DNA from: Clostridia bacterium
Lineage (GTDB): Bacteria > Bacillota > Clostridia > UBA1381
Direction: 5' to 3'
DNA length: 6,581 nucleotides
Assembly (NCBI GenBank): GCA_900751685.1
Contig: CAADSR010000215.1
Coordinates: 1-6,581, forward strand
Shown here: one piece after another, positions 1 through 5,571 of the stretch
Numbering within the stretch: position 1 is the first letter of the stretch
How the letters are laid out: each line of letters starts with the position of its first letter
Notes under the pieces: generated by a model
What the model was told of the DNA's origin: nothing
What the model saw: the letters and a program-made list of their open reading frames with translations, nothing else
Databases searched by the model: none
Translations under genes and position numbers: made by a program

Positions 1-1445
1 TGCAGCACAATGAAGGCAAATAGAAGATCCATGCAGTTTACAAACAAAAATAAGTGCTTTGCCAGGTCTGCCTCCCCATTTCCGATAATGGGCAGGATCA
101 AATTGAGCCACAGGCCCAGCATCAGAACATTCACACCGCTGACCATATACAGCCGCCTGGGGTCTTCCTCCTTCCGCCGCACCACTAAATAAATATCAAC
201 AAAAATGACATAAGCCGTCATCAGGAGCAAAAGCGTCAGCACAAAGACCGGCTGATAAAGAAATTTCAATGACACCCGGAGCTTACTCCAACCGCTGTAG
301 CGGTTTGTCAGCTCCATTGCCCGCTCTGATGAATTTCCTAGATTGGGCGGGCGGATATAGGCAGAATGTTCGATCGCAATGCTCATTTTTTGGAACAAGC
401 GTACTGGATGGAGCAGATAAAACCCTGCAATATCCAGCTTTGATACGCGGTCATAAAACTCCTGCTGAAATTCGGGCGTATCCCGGTCGACCGGGTACTC
501 CTCCAAATACGCGTGGGTATTGACAAGGGGCAGGTATTTTGCGTCCACGCCCAGCTGCTTTAGATCCTTTTCCGGGTTATCACTTTCTTTTGTGATGCCA
601 AAGAAAACAGATTGGTACGTGGTATCATTTTGCATCCAATCCGGGATACTGGTATACATTTGTACCATCAGCAGCACCGATACAAGGGCGGAAACCACCA
701 CACCGGCCCGGAACAGCCTGTTCTTGCGCAAAATAATAAAATTCAGTGCCAGCAGACTTACAATAATGGAGTATGGGATGTTTGCCAGCTTTGCCCCTGC
801 AAAAAAATACAGCGCCACAAAAAAGAAAATGACCTTCGGCAGGCTCGGCCTCCGGTAAATCATCACCCCTGCACTGATCAGCATCATGACGGCCACATAC
901 TGCAAGGGCTCACCATAAAAGGAATTAAAGTATAAAATATACCCGCTGTCACAAAAAATGAACAGGAACAACGCGACCACTGTAATCTGGAGCCGCATAG
1001 ACTTGTCCGCAAAAAAAGTAAACAGCACCCAGGCCGCGATAGAAAACATCGAAATGTAGAGAAAGGCCAGCCACCCGATATCATAGGCTCCTTCCGGCCT
1101 TCCAGAGATACAATTGGAAAGGTAGTTGAGCACCTTCGATATTTTGATCAGCAAGAAATGCGGGGAGGAATAGATCTCCTCCTCATTCGTTGTTTGCCAA
1201 AGGGATGCGGCCTTTTCGGAAAAAGAATCCCCCTGGACCTCCATGGTATAATGCTCTTTAAACAGATAATAATAATCTGTTTCATCTTCATATTTTAAAT
1301 TGTTTACCAATAAGACACGGCGGAAATCGCCATTGTCGGATAACCCTACGTTTTCTCCCAGATACAGCACACAAAAGCATACAATAAAAACAGCAACCGC
1401 GCTGACCAGCGGGAAAATACGGTTAGGGTGTATTCTTTTTTTCAT
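1..1445 (-). CDS. Large multi-pass membrane protein, WsfD-like glycan biosynthesis family (3' end off window)
   Basis: The minus-strand frame is open from an ATG at 1443-1445 to the left edge, giving 481 codons with no stop, so the C-terminus is missing. I translated it by hand. A TM segment at about residues 9-29 is followed by an exported loop with NGDF (38-41) and a soluble stretch to about 120. Further hydrophobic segments lie at about 123-144, 152-173, 181-197, 204-217, 223-239, 246-262, 397-421 and 435-454. A soluble loop spans about 265-395. Motifs include YFNSFYGE (172-179) and GNGEADLAKHLFLF (455-468). From memory these resemble proteins annotated as glycan biosynthesis hexose transferase WsfD, with a GT-C-like architecture, but I could not search. 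The role in surface glycan assembly is therefore inference. The RBS AAGGTG (1451-1456) overlaps the stop of the upstream esterase, with 9 bases between the genes, so the two are probably cotranscribed. Confidence 0.8.
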   Translation of the reverse strand, partial: MKKRIHPNRIFPLVSAVAVFIVCFCVLYLGENVGLSDNGDFRRVLLVNNLKYEDETDYYYLFKEHYTMEVQGDSFSEKAASLWQTTNEEEIYSSPHFLLIKISKVLNYLSNCISGRPEGAYDIGWLAFLYISMFSIAAWVLFTFFADKSMRLQITVVALFLFIFCDSGYILYFNSFYGEPLQYVAVMMLISAGVMIYRRPSLPKVIFFFVALYFFAGAKLANIPYSIIVSLLALNFIILRKNRLFRAGVVVSALVSVLLMVQMYTSIPDWMQNDTTYQSVFFGITKESDNPEKDLKQLGVDAKYLPLVNTHAYLEEYPVDRDTPEFQQEFYDRVSKLDIAGFYLLHPVRLFQKMSIAIEHSAYIRPPNLGNSSERAMELTNRYSGWSKLRVSLKFLYQPVFVLTLLLLMTAYVIFVDIYLVVRRKEEDPRRLYMVSGVNVLMLGLWLNLILPIIGNGEADLAKHLFLFVNCMDLLFAFIVL

Positions 1446-1454
1446 CCAATCACC

Positions 1455-2219
1455 TTATATACGCCTATTCTGCTCCCGCAGCCAGTCCAGTACCTGGAGC
1501 AGCTGCTCCTCCCAGGCCTCCCACTCATGGCCCCTGCCATCTTCCCGGTAGCTATAATCCGGGCAAAGCGGGCGGATAAAATCACGGAACAACGTATTAT
1601 CCTCGTATAAAAAATCCTTTGTACCACAGTATTGATACAAAGCCGGTAGCTTTCCTTCCGCCGCCGCTTTCCCTGCCAAAAAACGCAGGTCATTTTCCGG
1701 CTTGACAGCCTCTCCAAACACGGCTTTTGACTCTGGAAATTCCACTGCATCCTGAAACACCCGCTGGATGTCTACTGCCCCGGAAAGGGATGCTGCCGCC
1801 GCAAAGGATTGCGGAAAGGACAACGCCGCCTTAAACGCGCCATATCCTCCCATCGAAAGGCCTGCTATAAAGCAGTCTTCCCTTTTTGATGAAATAGGAA
1901 ACATCTGCTGCATGAGCGCCGGCAGTTCCTGGCTGATATAATCAAAATACCGGCCGCCGCTTTCCATATTCATATAAAAGCTCCTGCCCGCATCCGGCAT
2001 GATAACCGCGAGGTCCAGGTTCATAACATACCGTTCCAGCGACGTGCGGCGGATCCATGCAGTATCGTCTTCACTTAGCCCATGAAGCAGGTAAAGCACC
2101 GGGAGCCGTTCATGCCCTACCGCCGGGTATTGCCCTTTTCTTCCATAGGGCAGTATCACCTTGGCACGGGTCTCCACTCCAAGGATATTGGAATAAAAAC
2201 AACAATCGAGTAACGCCAT
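1455..2219 (-). CDS. Alpha/beta-hydrolase esterase (esterase D / tributyrin esterase EstA type)
   Basis: This 254-residue protein has no signal peptide, so it is probably cytoplasmic. It carries the complete layout of a serine esterase of the putative esterase family (PF00756). The nucleophile elbow GLSMGG places the catalytic serine at residue 122. The acid is probably D202 in GTKDFLYEDN, and the histidine is H231 in GHEWEAWEEQL. The HGLSEDD segment (46-52) is the usual oxyanion-side loop. The N-terminus (MALLDCCFYSNILGVETRAK) and the GTxDFLY and HEWxxWE motifs match the small Lactococcus EstA-like esterases, which cleave short-chain acyl esters. Related enzymes are S-formylglutathione hydrolases and acetyl-xylan esterases, so the natural substrate is open. 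The ATG is preceded by AAGGAG (2225-2230) with 5-base spacing. The gene follows a hairpin and lies directly upstream of the membrane-protein gene, which suggests deacylation of a glycan or lipid precursor (inference). Confidence 0.9.
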   Translation of the reverse strand: MALLDCCFYSNILGVETRAKVILPYGRKGQYPAVGHERLPVLYLLHGLSEDDTAWIRRTSLERYVMNLDLAVIMPDAGRSFYMNMESGGRYFDYISQELPALMQQMFPISSKREDCFIAGLSMGGYGAFKAALSFPQSFAAAASLSGAVDIQRVFQDAVEFPESKAVFGEAVKPENDLRFLAGKAAAEGKLPALYQYCGTKDFLYEDNTLFRDFIRPLCPDYSYREDGRGHEWEAWEEQLLQVLDWLREQNRRI

Positions 2220-2224
2220 TTTCT

Positions 2225-2241
2225 CTCCTTTGCATCAAAGG
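2225..2241 (-). promoter_or_regulatory. Esterase ribosome binding site within a small hairpin
   Basis: The Shine-Dalgarno AAGGAG at 2225-2230 lies 5 bases before the esterase ATG. It overlaps a 6-bp inverted repeat, CCTTTG/CAAAGG (2236-2241 with 2227-2232), with a 3-base loop. Folding of that hairpin would bury the RBS. Its upstream arm is shared with the base of the larger 13-bp hairpin at 2237-2266, so the two structures exclude each other. The larger one is much more stable and forms first, so the RBS is probably free in a full-length leader. Confidence 0.45.
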
Positions 2242-2266
2242 GACGGAATCACAATTCCGTCCCTTT
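2237..2266 (-). terminator. 13-bp hairpin between yabR and the esterase gene (terminator or leader hairpin)
   Basis: AAAGGGACGGAAT at 2237-2249 pairs perfectly with 2254-2266 around a 4-base loop. It lies 14 bases past the yabR stop and could end the yabP-to-yabR transcript. The U-tract in the minus direction is short (three U's within the stem, then GAUG), so termination may be inefficient. Only about 6 bases separate the hairpin from the esterase RBS, leaving no room for a promoter between them. Confidence 0.6.
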
Positions 2267-2280
2267 TAAATATCAATTAT

Positions 2281-2742
2281 TTAATAACTGCCACCACCGC
2301 GGCGGTATCCGCCGGAACGCTTGGAATCCGCACTGCGGCGCAGGGCTTGCATATTCTCATCACTGACCTGTTTAAATTTGCTGAGCTTGTCCTCGAAAGA
2401 CAATTCTTCATTTTTACTATGGCCTCCAAAATCCACATCCGCCGGACGGACGGGTCTGGAATCCCTTGCCGGGCCTTGGCCTTTTCTCTGTGCCCGTTCC
2501 TGCCTTGGAGGCTGTGCTTTTTTGATCGACAAACTGATTTTCCCATTTTCATCGATCTTGATAACCTTTACCTTTACCTTATCCCCTTCATGCAGGTGCT
2601 CCTTGATATCCTTCACATACGTGGAGGCTACCTCAGAGATGTGTACGAGCCCTGTCTTTCCCTCGCCGATTTGGACAAACGCGCCAAAAGGCATGATACT
2701 AACAACATTTCCTTCTACAATACTATCAATTTCTACCGACAT
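2281..2742 (-). CDS. yabR: S1-domain RNA-binding protein, YabR type
   Basis: This 153-residue protein has one S1 RNA-binding domain at about residues 3-74. It shows GNVVSIMPFGAFVQI (11-25), GLVHISEV (31-38) and a GKISLSIKKA end (67-76). A basic, Pro/Arg/Gln-rich linker (about 77-103) follows. A conserved tail, FEDKLSKFKQVSDENMQAL (116-134), leads into an Arg/Gly-rich C-terminus (GGYRRGGGSY). This tail and the position right after divIC identify the YabR/general stress protein 13 group, which is related to the S1 repeat of polynucleotide phosphorylase. The exact role is unsettled; RNA or ribosome association is the family expectation. The ATG is preceded by AGAGAGG at 2751-2757 with 8-base spacing, overlapping the divIC stop codon, which suggests translational coupling. 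Confidence 0.93.
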   Translation of the reverse strand: MSVEIDSIVEGNVVSIMPFGAFVQIGEGKTGLVHISEVASTYVKDIKEHLHEGDKVKVKVIKIDENGKISLSIKKAQPPRQERAQRKGQGPARDSRPVRPADVDFGGHSKNEELSFEDKLSKFKQVSDENMQALRRSADSKRSGGYRRGGGSY

Positions 2743-2756
2743 TCGCTAATCCTCTC

Positions 2757-3101
2757 TTAATCTTGTTTTGATACATCTATAAATACTTTTTCGTTTGCCT
2801 TGATCAGTCCGAGTTTTTCCCTTGCAACTTTTTCTATGTACTCATCGGTGTTTACCTTGCCCTTCAAAGCATCCACTTCTTCCATCCTTGTTGTTTCATA
2901 TTCCATTTGCTGCTGCAAGCTGGCAATCTGCGCCTTGTTCTTTTGGATTTGCGGCTGCTGCATGATCCCCTTGAACATAAATGCGCCAGCAATCAAAATA
3001 AATGCCCAGACCTTGATCTGCTTTTGGTGTTTTACCGCCCATTCCATTGCAGAATCGGAATATCCCTTCAGCCGAATTGATGTCATTTGTTTTTCTTTCA
3101 T
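2757..3101 (-). CDS. divIC: Septum formation initiator protein DivIC (FtsL/DivIC/FtsB family)
   Basis: This 114-residue bitopic membrane protein has a basic cytoplasmic N-terminus (1-30), one TM helix at about 31-48 and a coiled coil at about 53-80 (IQKNKAQIASLQQQMEYETT). The family signature VNTDEYIEKVAREKLGLI is at 83-100. The layout is that of the septum formation initiator family (PF04977). DivIC works with FtsL and DivIB/FtsQ at the division septum to recruit and activate septal peptidoglycan synthesis. Its place between yabQ and yabR is the same as in Bacillus subtilis. The start ATG at 3101 has GGAAG only 3 bases upstream, which is close. An internal ATG at residue 6 has no better RBS, so I kept the longer form. 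The gap from the yabQ stop is 9 bases. Confidence 0.93.
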   Translation of the reverse strand: MKEKQMTSIRLKGYSDSAMEWAVKHQKQIKVWAFILIAGAFMFKGIMQQPQIQKNKAQIASLQQQMEYETTRMEEVDALKGKVNTDEYIEKVAREKLGLIKANEKVFIDVSKQD

Positions 3102-3110
3102 GTACTTCCA

Positions 3111-3563
3111 CTATCCTTCCACGGCATTCTGCTGCTCTTGTTTTGCTTTCTTCCTTTTCTTAAAAACACGTACAATAGGCACTACTAAAATTTTATACAA
3201 AAATAACAGCGGTGTCAAGACAATTTTAAAAATATAACAAAGAATTTTTAAAATTATACGAACCAGCTTCTCTAAAATCCAGAGAATTCTTTCACTTATC
3301 ACTAAAAAATAGAGAAGGCAGCCTAAAAACAAGCCCAAAAATTCAAAAAAGCGCAGCTCACCACTGTTAAAATATCCAATACTTCCCGCAACGATCCCAA
3401 ATGCAATGAGCCAAAAAAGAAAATCCTCTATAGCAACCAATACCGTACCGCTTTTAACAAACTTCCGTTGCAGGCGGAACAAGTCAAATACCATGCCGAT
3501 GCTCATTCCTGCCAGGACCATTGTCAGAAACACATATACTTCCCTGGCAATGTCAACATGCAA
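3111..3563 (-). CDS. yabQ: Spore cortex biosynthesis protein YabQ (TTG start)
   Basis: This 150-residue membrane protein has hydrophobic segments at about 10-28, 43-63, 72-91 and 104-131 and a Lys-rich tail (135-142, KKRKKAKQ). GMVFDLFR (23-30), IEDFLFW (45-51) and NSGELRFFEFLG (66-77) fit the YabQ family. In Bacillus subtilis YabQ is a sigma-E-controlled protein in the mother-cell-derived outer forespore membrane and is needed for cortex formation. The start is TTG at 3561-3563. It is backed by a strong AGGAGGGG (3570-3577) with 8-base spacing, and the next in-frame ATG (residue 15) lies inside the first TM segment. An ATG at 3557-3559 is in another frame. The RBS overlaps the yabP stop, so the two genes are probably translationally coupled. 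Confidence 0.92.
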   Translation of the reverse strand: MHVDIAREVYVFLTMVLAGMSIGMVFDLFRLQRKFVKSGTVLVAIEDFLFWLIAFGIVAGSIGYFNSGELRFFEFLGLFLGCLLYFLVISERILWILEKLVRIILKILCYIFKIVLTPLLFLYKILVVPIVRVFKKRKKAKQEQQNAVEG

Positions 3564-3569
3564 GACAGA

Positions 3570-3577
3570 CCCCTCCT
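3570..3577 (-). promoter_or_regulatory. Strong ribosome binding site deciding the yabQ TTG start
   Basis: The minus strand reads AGGAGGGG, close to a perfect anti-16S match, 8 bases before TTG at 3561-3563. Its first two bases overlap the yabP stop codon (TAG, 3576-3578). No other start in the yabQ frame has comparable spacing. Confidence 0.8.
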
Positions 3578-3878
3578 ATCGAAACAGCGAATCAAACAAA
3601 CTGCCTTTTCTGCGTGATTTGATCTCTGTGTACTCGCAGGATGTGATTTTCCCGGTAAGCTCCAGCGCCCCGGTCTCTACATTGAGCTGCTGCATATCAA
3701 GCTCGGCCCCTTTGATGCATAGCTTCCCCATATTGGTCCTGAGGCTGACCATCGTCTCCGTAAAATTTTCTACATTTTCCACACCGGTGACTGTCATTTT
3801 TTCACGGTTTTCCATGGATAAGCTATGTGATAAGCTGGCCGGTGCCGGCGCGTTTTGCCGTCTCTCTTCTATTTGCAT
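3576..3878 (-). CDS. yabP: Sporulation protein YabP
   Basis: This 100-residue soluble protein matches the YabP/YqfC family. After a variable N-terminus (1-22), the conserved body runs from MENREKMTVTGVENVENF (22-39) through SLRTNMGKLCIKGAEL (45-60) to LELTGKITSCEYTE (72-85). The alternating hydrophobic pattern suggests a beta-rich fold. In Bacillus subtilis yabP is expressed in the mother cell under sigma-E together with yabQ; the molecular role is not settled. The C-terminus is basic and Ser/Phe-rich (RRKGSLFDSLFR). The ATG has GGAGGG at 3885-3890 with 6-base spacing. A plausible sigma-E promoter lies just upstream. The gene is followed after 12 bases by yabQ. Confidence 0.92.
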   Translation of the reverse strand: MQIEERRQNAPAPASLSHSLSMENREKMTVTGVENVENFTETMVSLRTNMGKLCIKGAELDMQQLNVETGALELTGKITSCEYTEIKSRRKGSLFDSLFR

Positions 3879-3904
3879 TCTAATCCCTCCTGGCTTTTTA
3901 TCTA

Positions 3905-3933
3905 TATATATGCGCCGCCAGAAGAAGATATGC
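3905..3933 (-). promoter_or_regulatory. Candidate sigma-E promoter for yabP-yabQ
   Basis: In the minus direction GCATATC (3927-3933) matches 6 of 7 bases of the sigma-E -35 KMATATT. Exactly 14 bases later CATATATA (3905-3912) matches 5 of 8 bases of the -10 CATACAMT. The predicted transcript start near 3898 would leave a leader of about 20 bases that includes the yabP RBS. The -35 element lies just past the rqcP stop. The -10 match is imperfect and the region is AT-rich, so this is a candidate supported mainly by spacing and by known yabP control in Bacillus. Confidence 0.45.
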
Positions 3934-3934
3934 C

Positions 3935-4180
3935 CTAATCCGCTAAAACTTTATAAAGGGAGGCAGCATCGTTTTTGAGTACATGCTCTGCGATTTCCAG
4001 AACCTGTACCCGAATCACCCGCTCTCCCATCTTAATTTCCAAAATATCATTTTCTTTTACATCATAGGAGGCCTTTACCACTTTGCCATTGACCGTAATG
4101 CGCCCCTGGTCACAAGCTTCATTTGCCACGCTGCGGCGCTTGATTAGCCGCGTCACTTTTAAATATTTATCAATTCTCAT
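3935..4180 (-). CDS. rqcP: RNA-binding S4-domain protein RqcP (YabO/Hsp15-like)
   Basis: This 81-residue protein is almost entirely one S4 RNA-binding domain. It starts with MRIDKYLKVTRLIKRRSVA (1-19), continues with EACDQGRITVNGKVVK (21-36) and has the beta segment NDILEIKMGERVIRVQVLEI (44-63). The conserved basic residues (R2, K5, R11, K14, R15, R16) suit rRNA or tRNA binding. RqcP works with RqcH on obstructed large ribosomal subunits, stabilising P-site tRNA during C-terminal alanine tailing of stalled nascent chains. Its place directly before yabP-yabQ-divIC is that of Bacillus subtilis yabO. The ATG has AGGAGA (4187-4192) at 6-base spacing. No clear promoter was found between it and the hup terminator, so it may depend on readthrough. 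Confidence 0.93.
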   Translation of the reverse strand: MRIDKYLKVTRLIKRRSVANEACDQGRITVNGKVVKASYDVKENDILEIKMGERVIRVQVLEIAEHVLKNDAASLYKVLAD

Positions 4181-4239
4181 TCTTTTTCTCCTATTTTGAC
4201 CTGCTTCCTGCAGATCCGTTTTTTTCAGTAACTTAAAGG

Positions 4240-4277
4240 AAAGAAGGCAAAACTGAAGAATCAGTTTTGCCTTCTTT
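4240..4277 (-). terminator. Strong intrinsic terminator hairpin after hup
   Basis: A perfect 17-bp inverted repeat, AAAGAAGGCAAAACTGA at 4240-4256 with its complement at 4261-4277, closes a 4-base loop. It begins 19 bases past the HU stop codon. In the minus direction the 3' arm ends in CUUCUUU and runs into a pyrimidine-rich CCUUU, so release as an intrinsic terminator is likely, though there is no long pure U-tract. Some readthrough into rqcP is possible. Confidence 0.75.
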
Positions 4278-4296
4278 ACATAAAATCCATCAAAAA

Positions 4297-4572
4297 TTAT
4301 TTATTAACAACATCTTTTAAAGCTTTACCTGCTTTAAATGCCGGAACTTTTGATGCAGCAATATTGATCACTTCACCAGTGCGTGGGTTTTTACCTGTTC
4401 TTGCATCACGTTTTCTTACTTCAAATGTACCGAACCCAACCAATTGAACCTTATCCTCTGACTTCAATGTTTCTGTGATCGATGCAATTACCGCGTTTAC
4501 TGCTTGTTCTGCATCTTTCTTAGAAAGATCTGCTTTTTCTGCTACTGCCGCAATCAGTTCTGTCTTGTTCAT
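4297..4572 (-). CDS. hup: DNA-binding protein HU
   Basis: This 91-residue protein has the full length of an HU subunit. It starts MNKTELIAAVAEKADLSKK, has the GFGTFEVRKR strand (46-55), and a DNA-grasping beta arm with RTGKNPRTG (58-66) whose P63 is the DNA-intercalating proline. It closes with KVPAFKAGKALKDVV (75-89). HU dimers bend and coat DNA without sequence specificity, shaping the nucleoid and assisting replication, recombination and repair. The gene has its own near-consensus promoter (4665-4693), a perfect AGGAGG RBS at 4583-4588 with 10-base spacing, and a strong hairpin behind it, so it can be expressed as a highly abundant monocistronic unit. It sits between mazG and rqcP, where Bacillus subtilis has no HU gene. 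Confidence 0.97.
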   Translation of the reverse strand: MNKTELIAAVAEKADLSKKDAEQAVNAVIASITETLKSEDKVQLVGFGTFEVRKRDARTGKNPRTGEVINIAASKVPAFKAGKALKDVVNK

Positions 4573-4582
4573 TTTTTTTATT

Positions 4583-4588
4583 CCTCCT
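4583..4588 (-). promoter_or_regulatory. Consensus ribosome binding site of hup
   Basis: The minus strand reads AGGAGG followed by a 10-base A-rich spacer before the ATG at 4570-4572. The spacing is slightly long but the A-rich, unstructured start region fits a very highly translated gene. Confidence 0.75.
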
Positions 4589-4664
4589 AAAATTGTTTAT
4601 CTTGTGAGGCCTTGCTGGCCCTACCTTTTCAGGCAAAATCAACAATGCTCCAATACACTTAGTT

Positions 4665-4693
4665 ATTCTATTACAAAGTCCGGGAAGTGTCAA
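4665..4693 (-). promoter_or_regulatory. Sigma-A promoter of hup
   Basis: In the minus direction a perfect TTGACA -35 (4688-4693) is followed after exactly 17 bases by TAGAAT (4665-4670), a 5/6 match to TATAAT. The predicted start near 4658 gives a leader of about 85 bases before the hup ATG. It lies within the 157-base gap after the mazG stop, where no terminator for mazG was seen. Confidence 0.85.
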
Positions 4694-4729
4694 GCATTTC
4701 TTGCTATTTTAACCGACATTTGTACAAAA

Positions 4730-5506
4730 TTACTCACTTTTCTTCGCTTTTTCCCATAACGCATCCAGTTGGGCCGCATCCAGCTCTGTTAGCTCCCGCT
4801 GAGCCAATTGCTCCATTTTCCCGAACCGCCGGATAAACTTATCCGTTGCGTTTGCCAGGGAGATCTCGGGGGTGATCTTTAAGAACCTTCCCAGATTTAC
4901 GACGGAGAATAACAGGTCGCCAAATTCTTCTTCAACTTGCGCTTCTGTCCCTTCGTTTTGCGCCTGCACAAGCTCGTTTGCCTCTTCTGCGATCTTGTCA
5001 CACACACCAGACGCATCCTTCCAGTCAAAGCCTGCGGAGGCTGCTTTTTTTTGCACCTTTTCCGCGCGCATCAGGGCCGGAAGATGATGGGGGACCTCTT
5101 CTAAGAGGGCAGCATAGGTTTCAAGATTTTTTTCCTTCTTCTTATTCTTCTCCCAATTGCCCAGGGCCTGCTCTGCTGAAACAGCGCGGTCTGCGCCGAA
5201 AACATGGGTATGCCTTGAGATCAGTTTATTGCAGATCTCATTGACCACCGTTGTAAAATCAAAGGCTCCCCGTTCCCCCGCGATCTGGGCATGAAAAACG
5301 ACTTGCAGCAGGACATCGCCCAATTCGTTCGCAAACATTGCATCGTCCCCATGGTCCAACGCATCAATGGCTTCGTAGGTTTCTTCGATCATACTTTTTT
5401 TAATGCTTTCATGGGTCTGGACTTTGTCCCAGGGACAGCCATTCTCTCCACGCAGCATGGCAACGATCTCAATCAGATCTTCAATTGTATAATTTTCTTT
5501 TTCCAC
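4730..5506 (-). CDS. mazG: Nucleoside triphosphate pyrophosphohydrolase MazG (GTG start)
   Basis: This two-domain MazG hydrolyses (d)NTPs, including aberrant ones, to NMP and pyrophosphate. Numbered from the GTG at 5506 (258 residues), the N-terminal domain has GENGCPWD (20-27), the metal-binding EETYE (41-45) and ELGD (61-64). A Lys-rich linker lies at 122-127. The C-terminal domain has EEANE (174-178) and EEFGD (193-197). Both E-x-x-x-E...E-x-x-D metal sites look intact. It lacks the N-terminal methylase domain of Bacillus subtilis YabN. The frame extends upstream to an ATG at 5575 that overlaps the flippase stop by 4 bases. However, those extra 23 residues are not family-like and contain a promoter, and the GTG has its own RBS (AGAGGAAG, 5515-5522), so I chose 5506. 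If the upstream ATG is used, the protein has 281 residues. Confidence 0.9.
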   Translation of the reverse strand: MEKENYTIEDLIEIVAMLRGENGCPWDKVQTHESIKKSMIEETYEAIDALDHGDDAMFANELGDVLLQVVFHAQIAGERGAFDFTTVVNEICNKLISRHTHVFGADRAVSAEQALGNWEKNKKKEKNLETYAALLEEVPHHLPALMRAEKVQKKAASAGFDWKDASGVCDKIAEEANELVQAQNEGTEAQVEEEFGDLLFSVVNLGRFLKITPEISLANATDKFIRRFGKMEQLAQRELTELDAAQLDALWEKAKKSE

Positions 5507-5514
5507 CGTACGCT

Positions 5515-5522
5515 CTTCCTCT
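5515..5522 (-). promoter_or_regulatory. Ribosome binding site supporting the mazG GTG start
   Basis: The minus strand reads AGAGGAAG, ending 8 bases before GTG at 5504-5506. The ATG at 5573-5575 has only GGG ending one base before it, which is too close, and the ATG at 5534-5536 overlaps the promoter -10. This favours the GTG. Confidence 0.6.
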
Positions 5523-5534
5523 CTTTTTTGTACC

Positions 5535-5563
5535 ATTATACCACTGTTTTCCTGCAATTGCAA
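5535..5563 (-). promoter_or_regulatory. Extended -10 sigma-A promoter in front of mazG
   Basis: In the minus direction TTGCAA (5558-5563) is followed after exactly 17 bases by a perfect TATAAT (5535-5540), preceded by TGG, so it has the TGnTATAAT extended -10. The predicted start near 5528 leaves a leader of about 20 bases with the RBS before GTG 5506. The promoter lies immediately past the flippase stop codon and would let mazG be transcribed independently. Confidence 0.7.
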
Positions 5564-5571
5564 CGGTAACA

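Noticed and set aside
10..935. Several plus-strand open frames over the first 1.5 kb
   Set aside because: The minus-strand frame is open over the whole of 1-1445 and shows TM segments and family motifs, so these are shadows.
884..1084. Short minus-strand frame of 66 codons inside the membrane-protein gene
   Set aside because: It is a different frame from the 481-codon coding sequence and lacks any independent support.
2230..2760. Long plus-strand open frames (112 to 190 codons) antisense to yabR, yabQ and others
   Set aside because: They overlap strongly supported minus-strand genes, have no RBS or family-like motifs, and contain residues expected from reverse translation of the real genes.
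2896..3111. Minus-strand 71-codon frame starting at 3111 beside divIC
   Set aside because: It overlaps divIC out of frame; divIC has clear family motifs and this frame does not.
4199..4213. Short inverted repeat CTGC...GCAG with an AGGAA loop upstream of rqcP
   Set aside because: Only 4 bp of stem, expected by chance; no known regulator is suggested.
4608..4620. GGCC-TTGCT-GGCC repeat in the hup leader
   Set aside because: A 4-bp stem is too weak to claim as an operator or riboswitch, although it lies in a leader of about 85 bases.
4715..4728. TTTGTACAAA palindrome just past the mazG stop
   Set aside because: Half-sites of 5 bases in AT-rich DNA; neither a U-tract terminator nor a recognisable operator.
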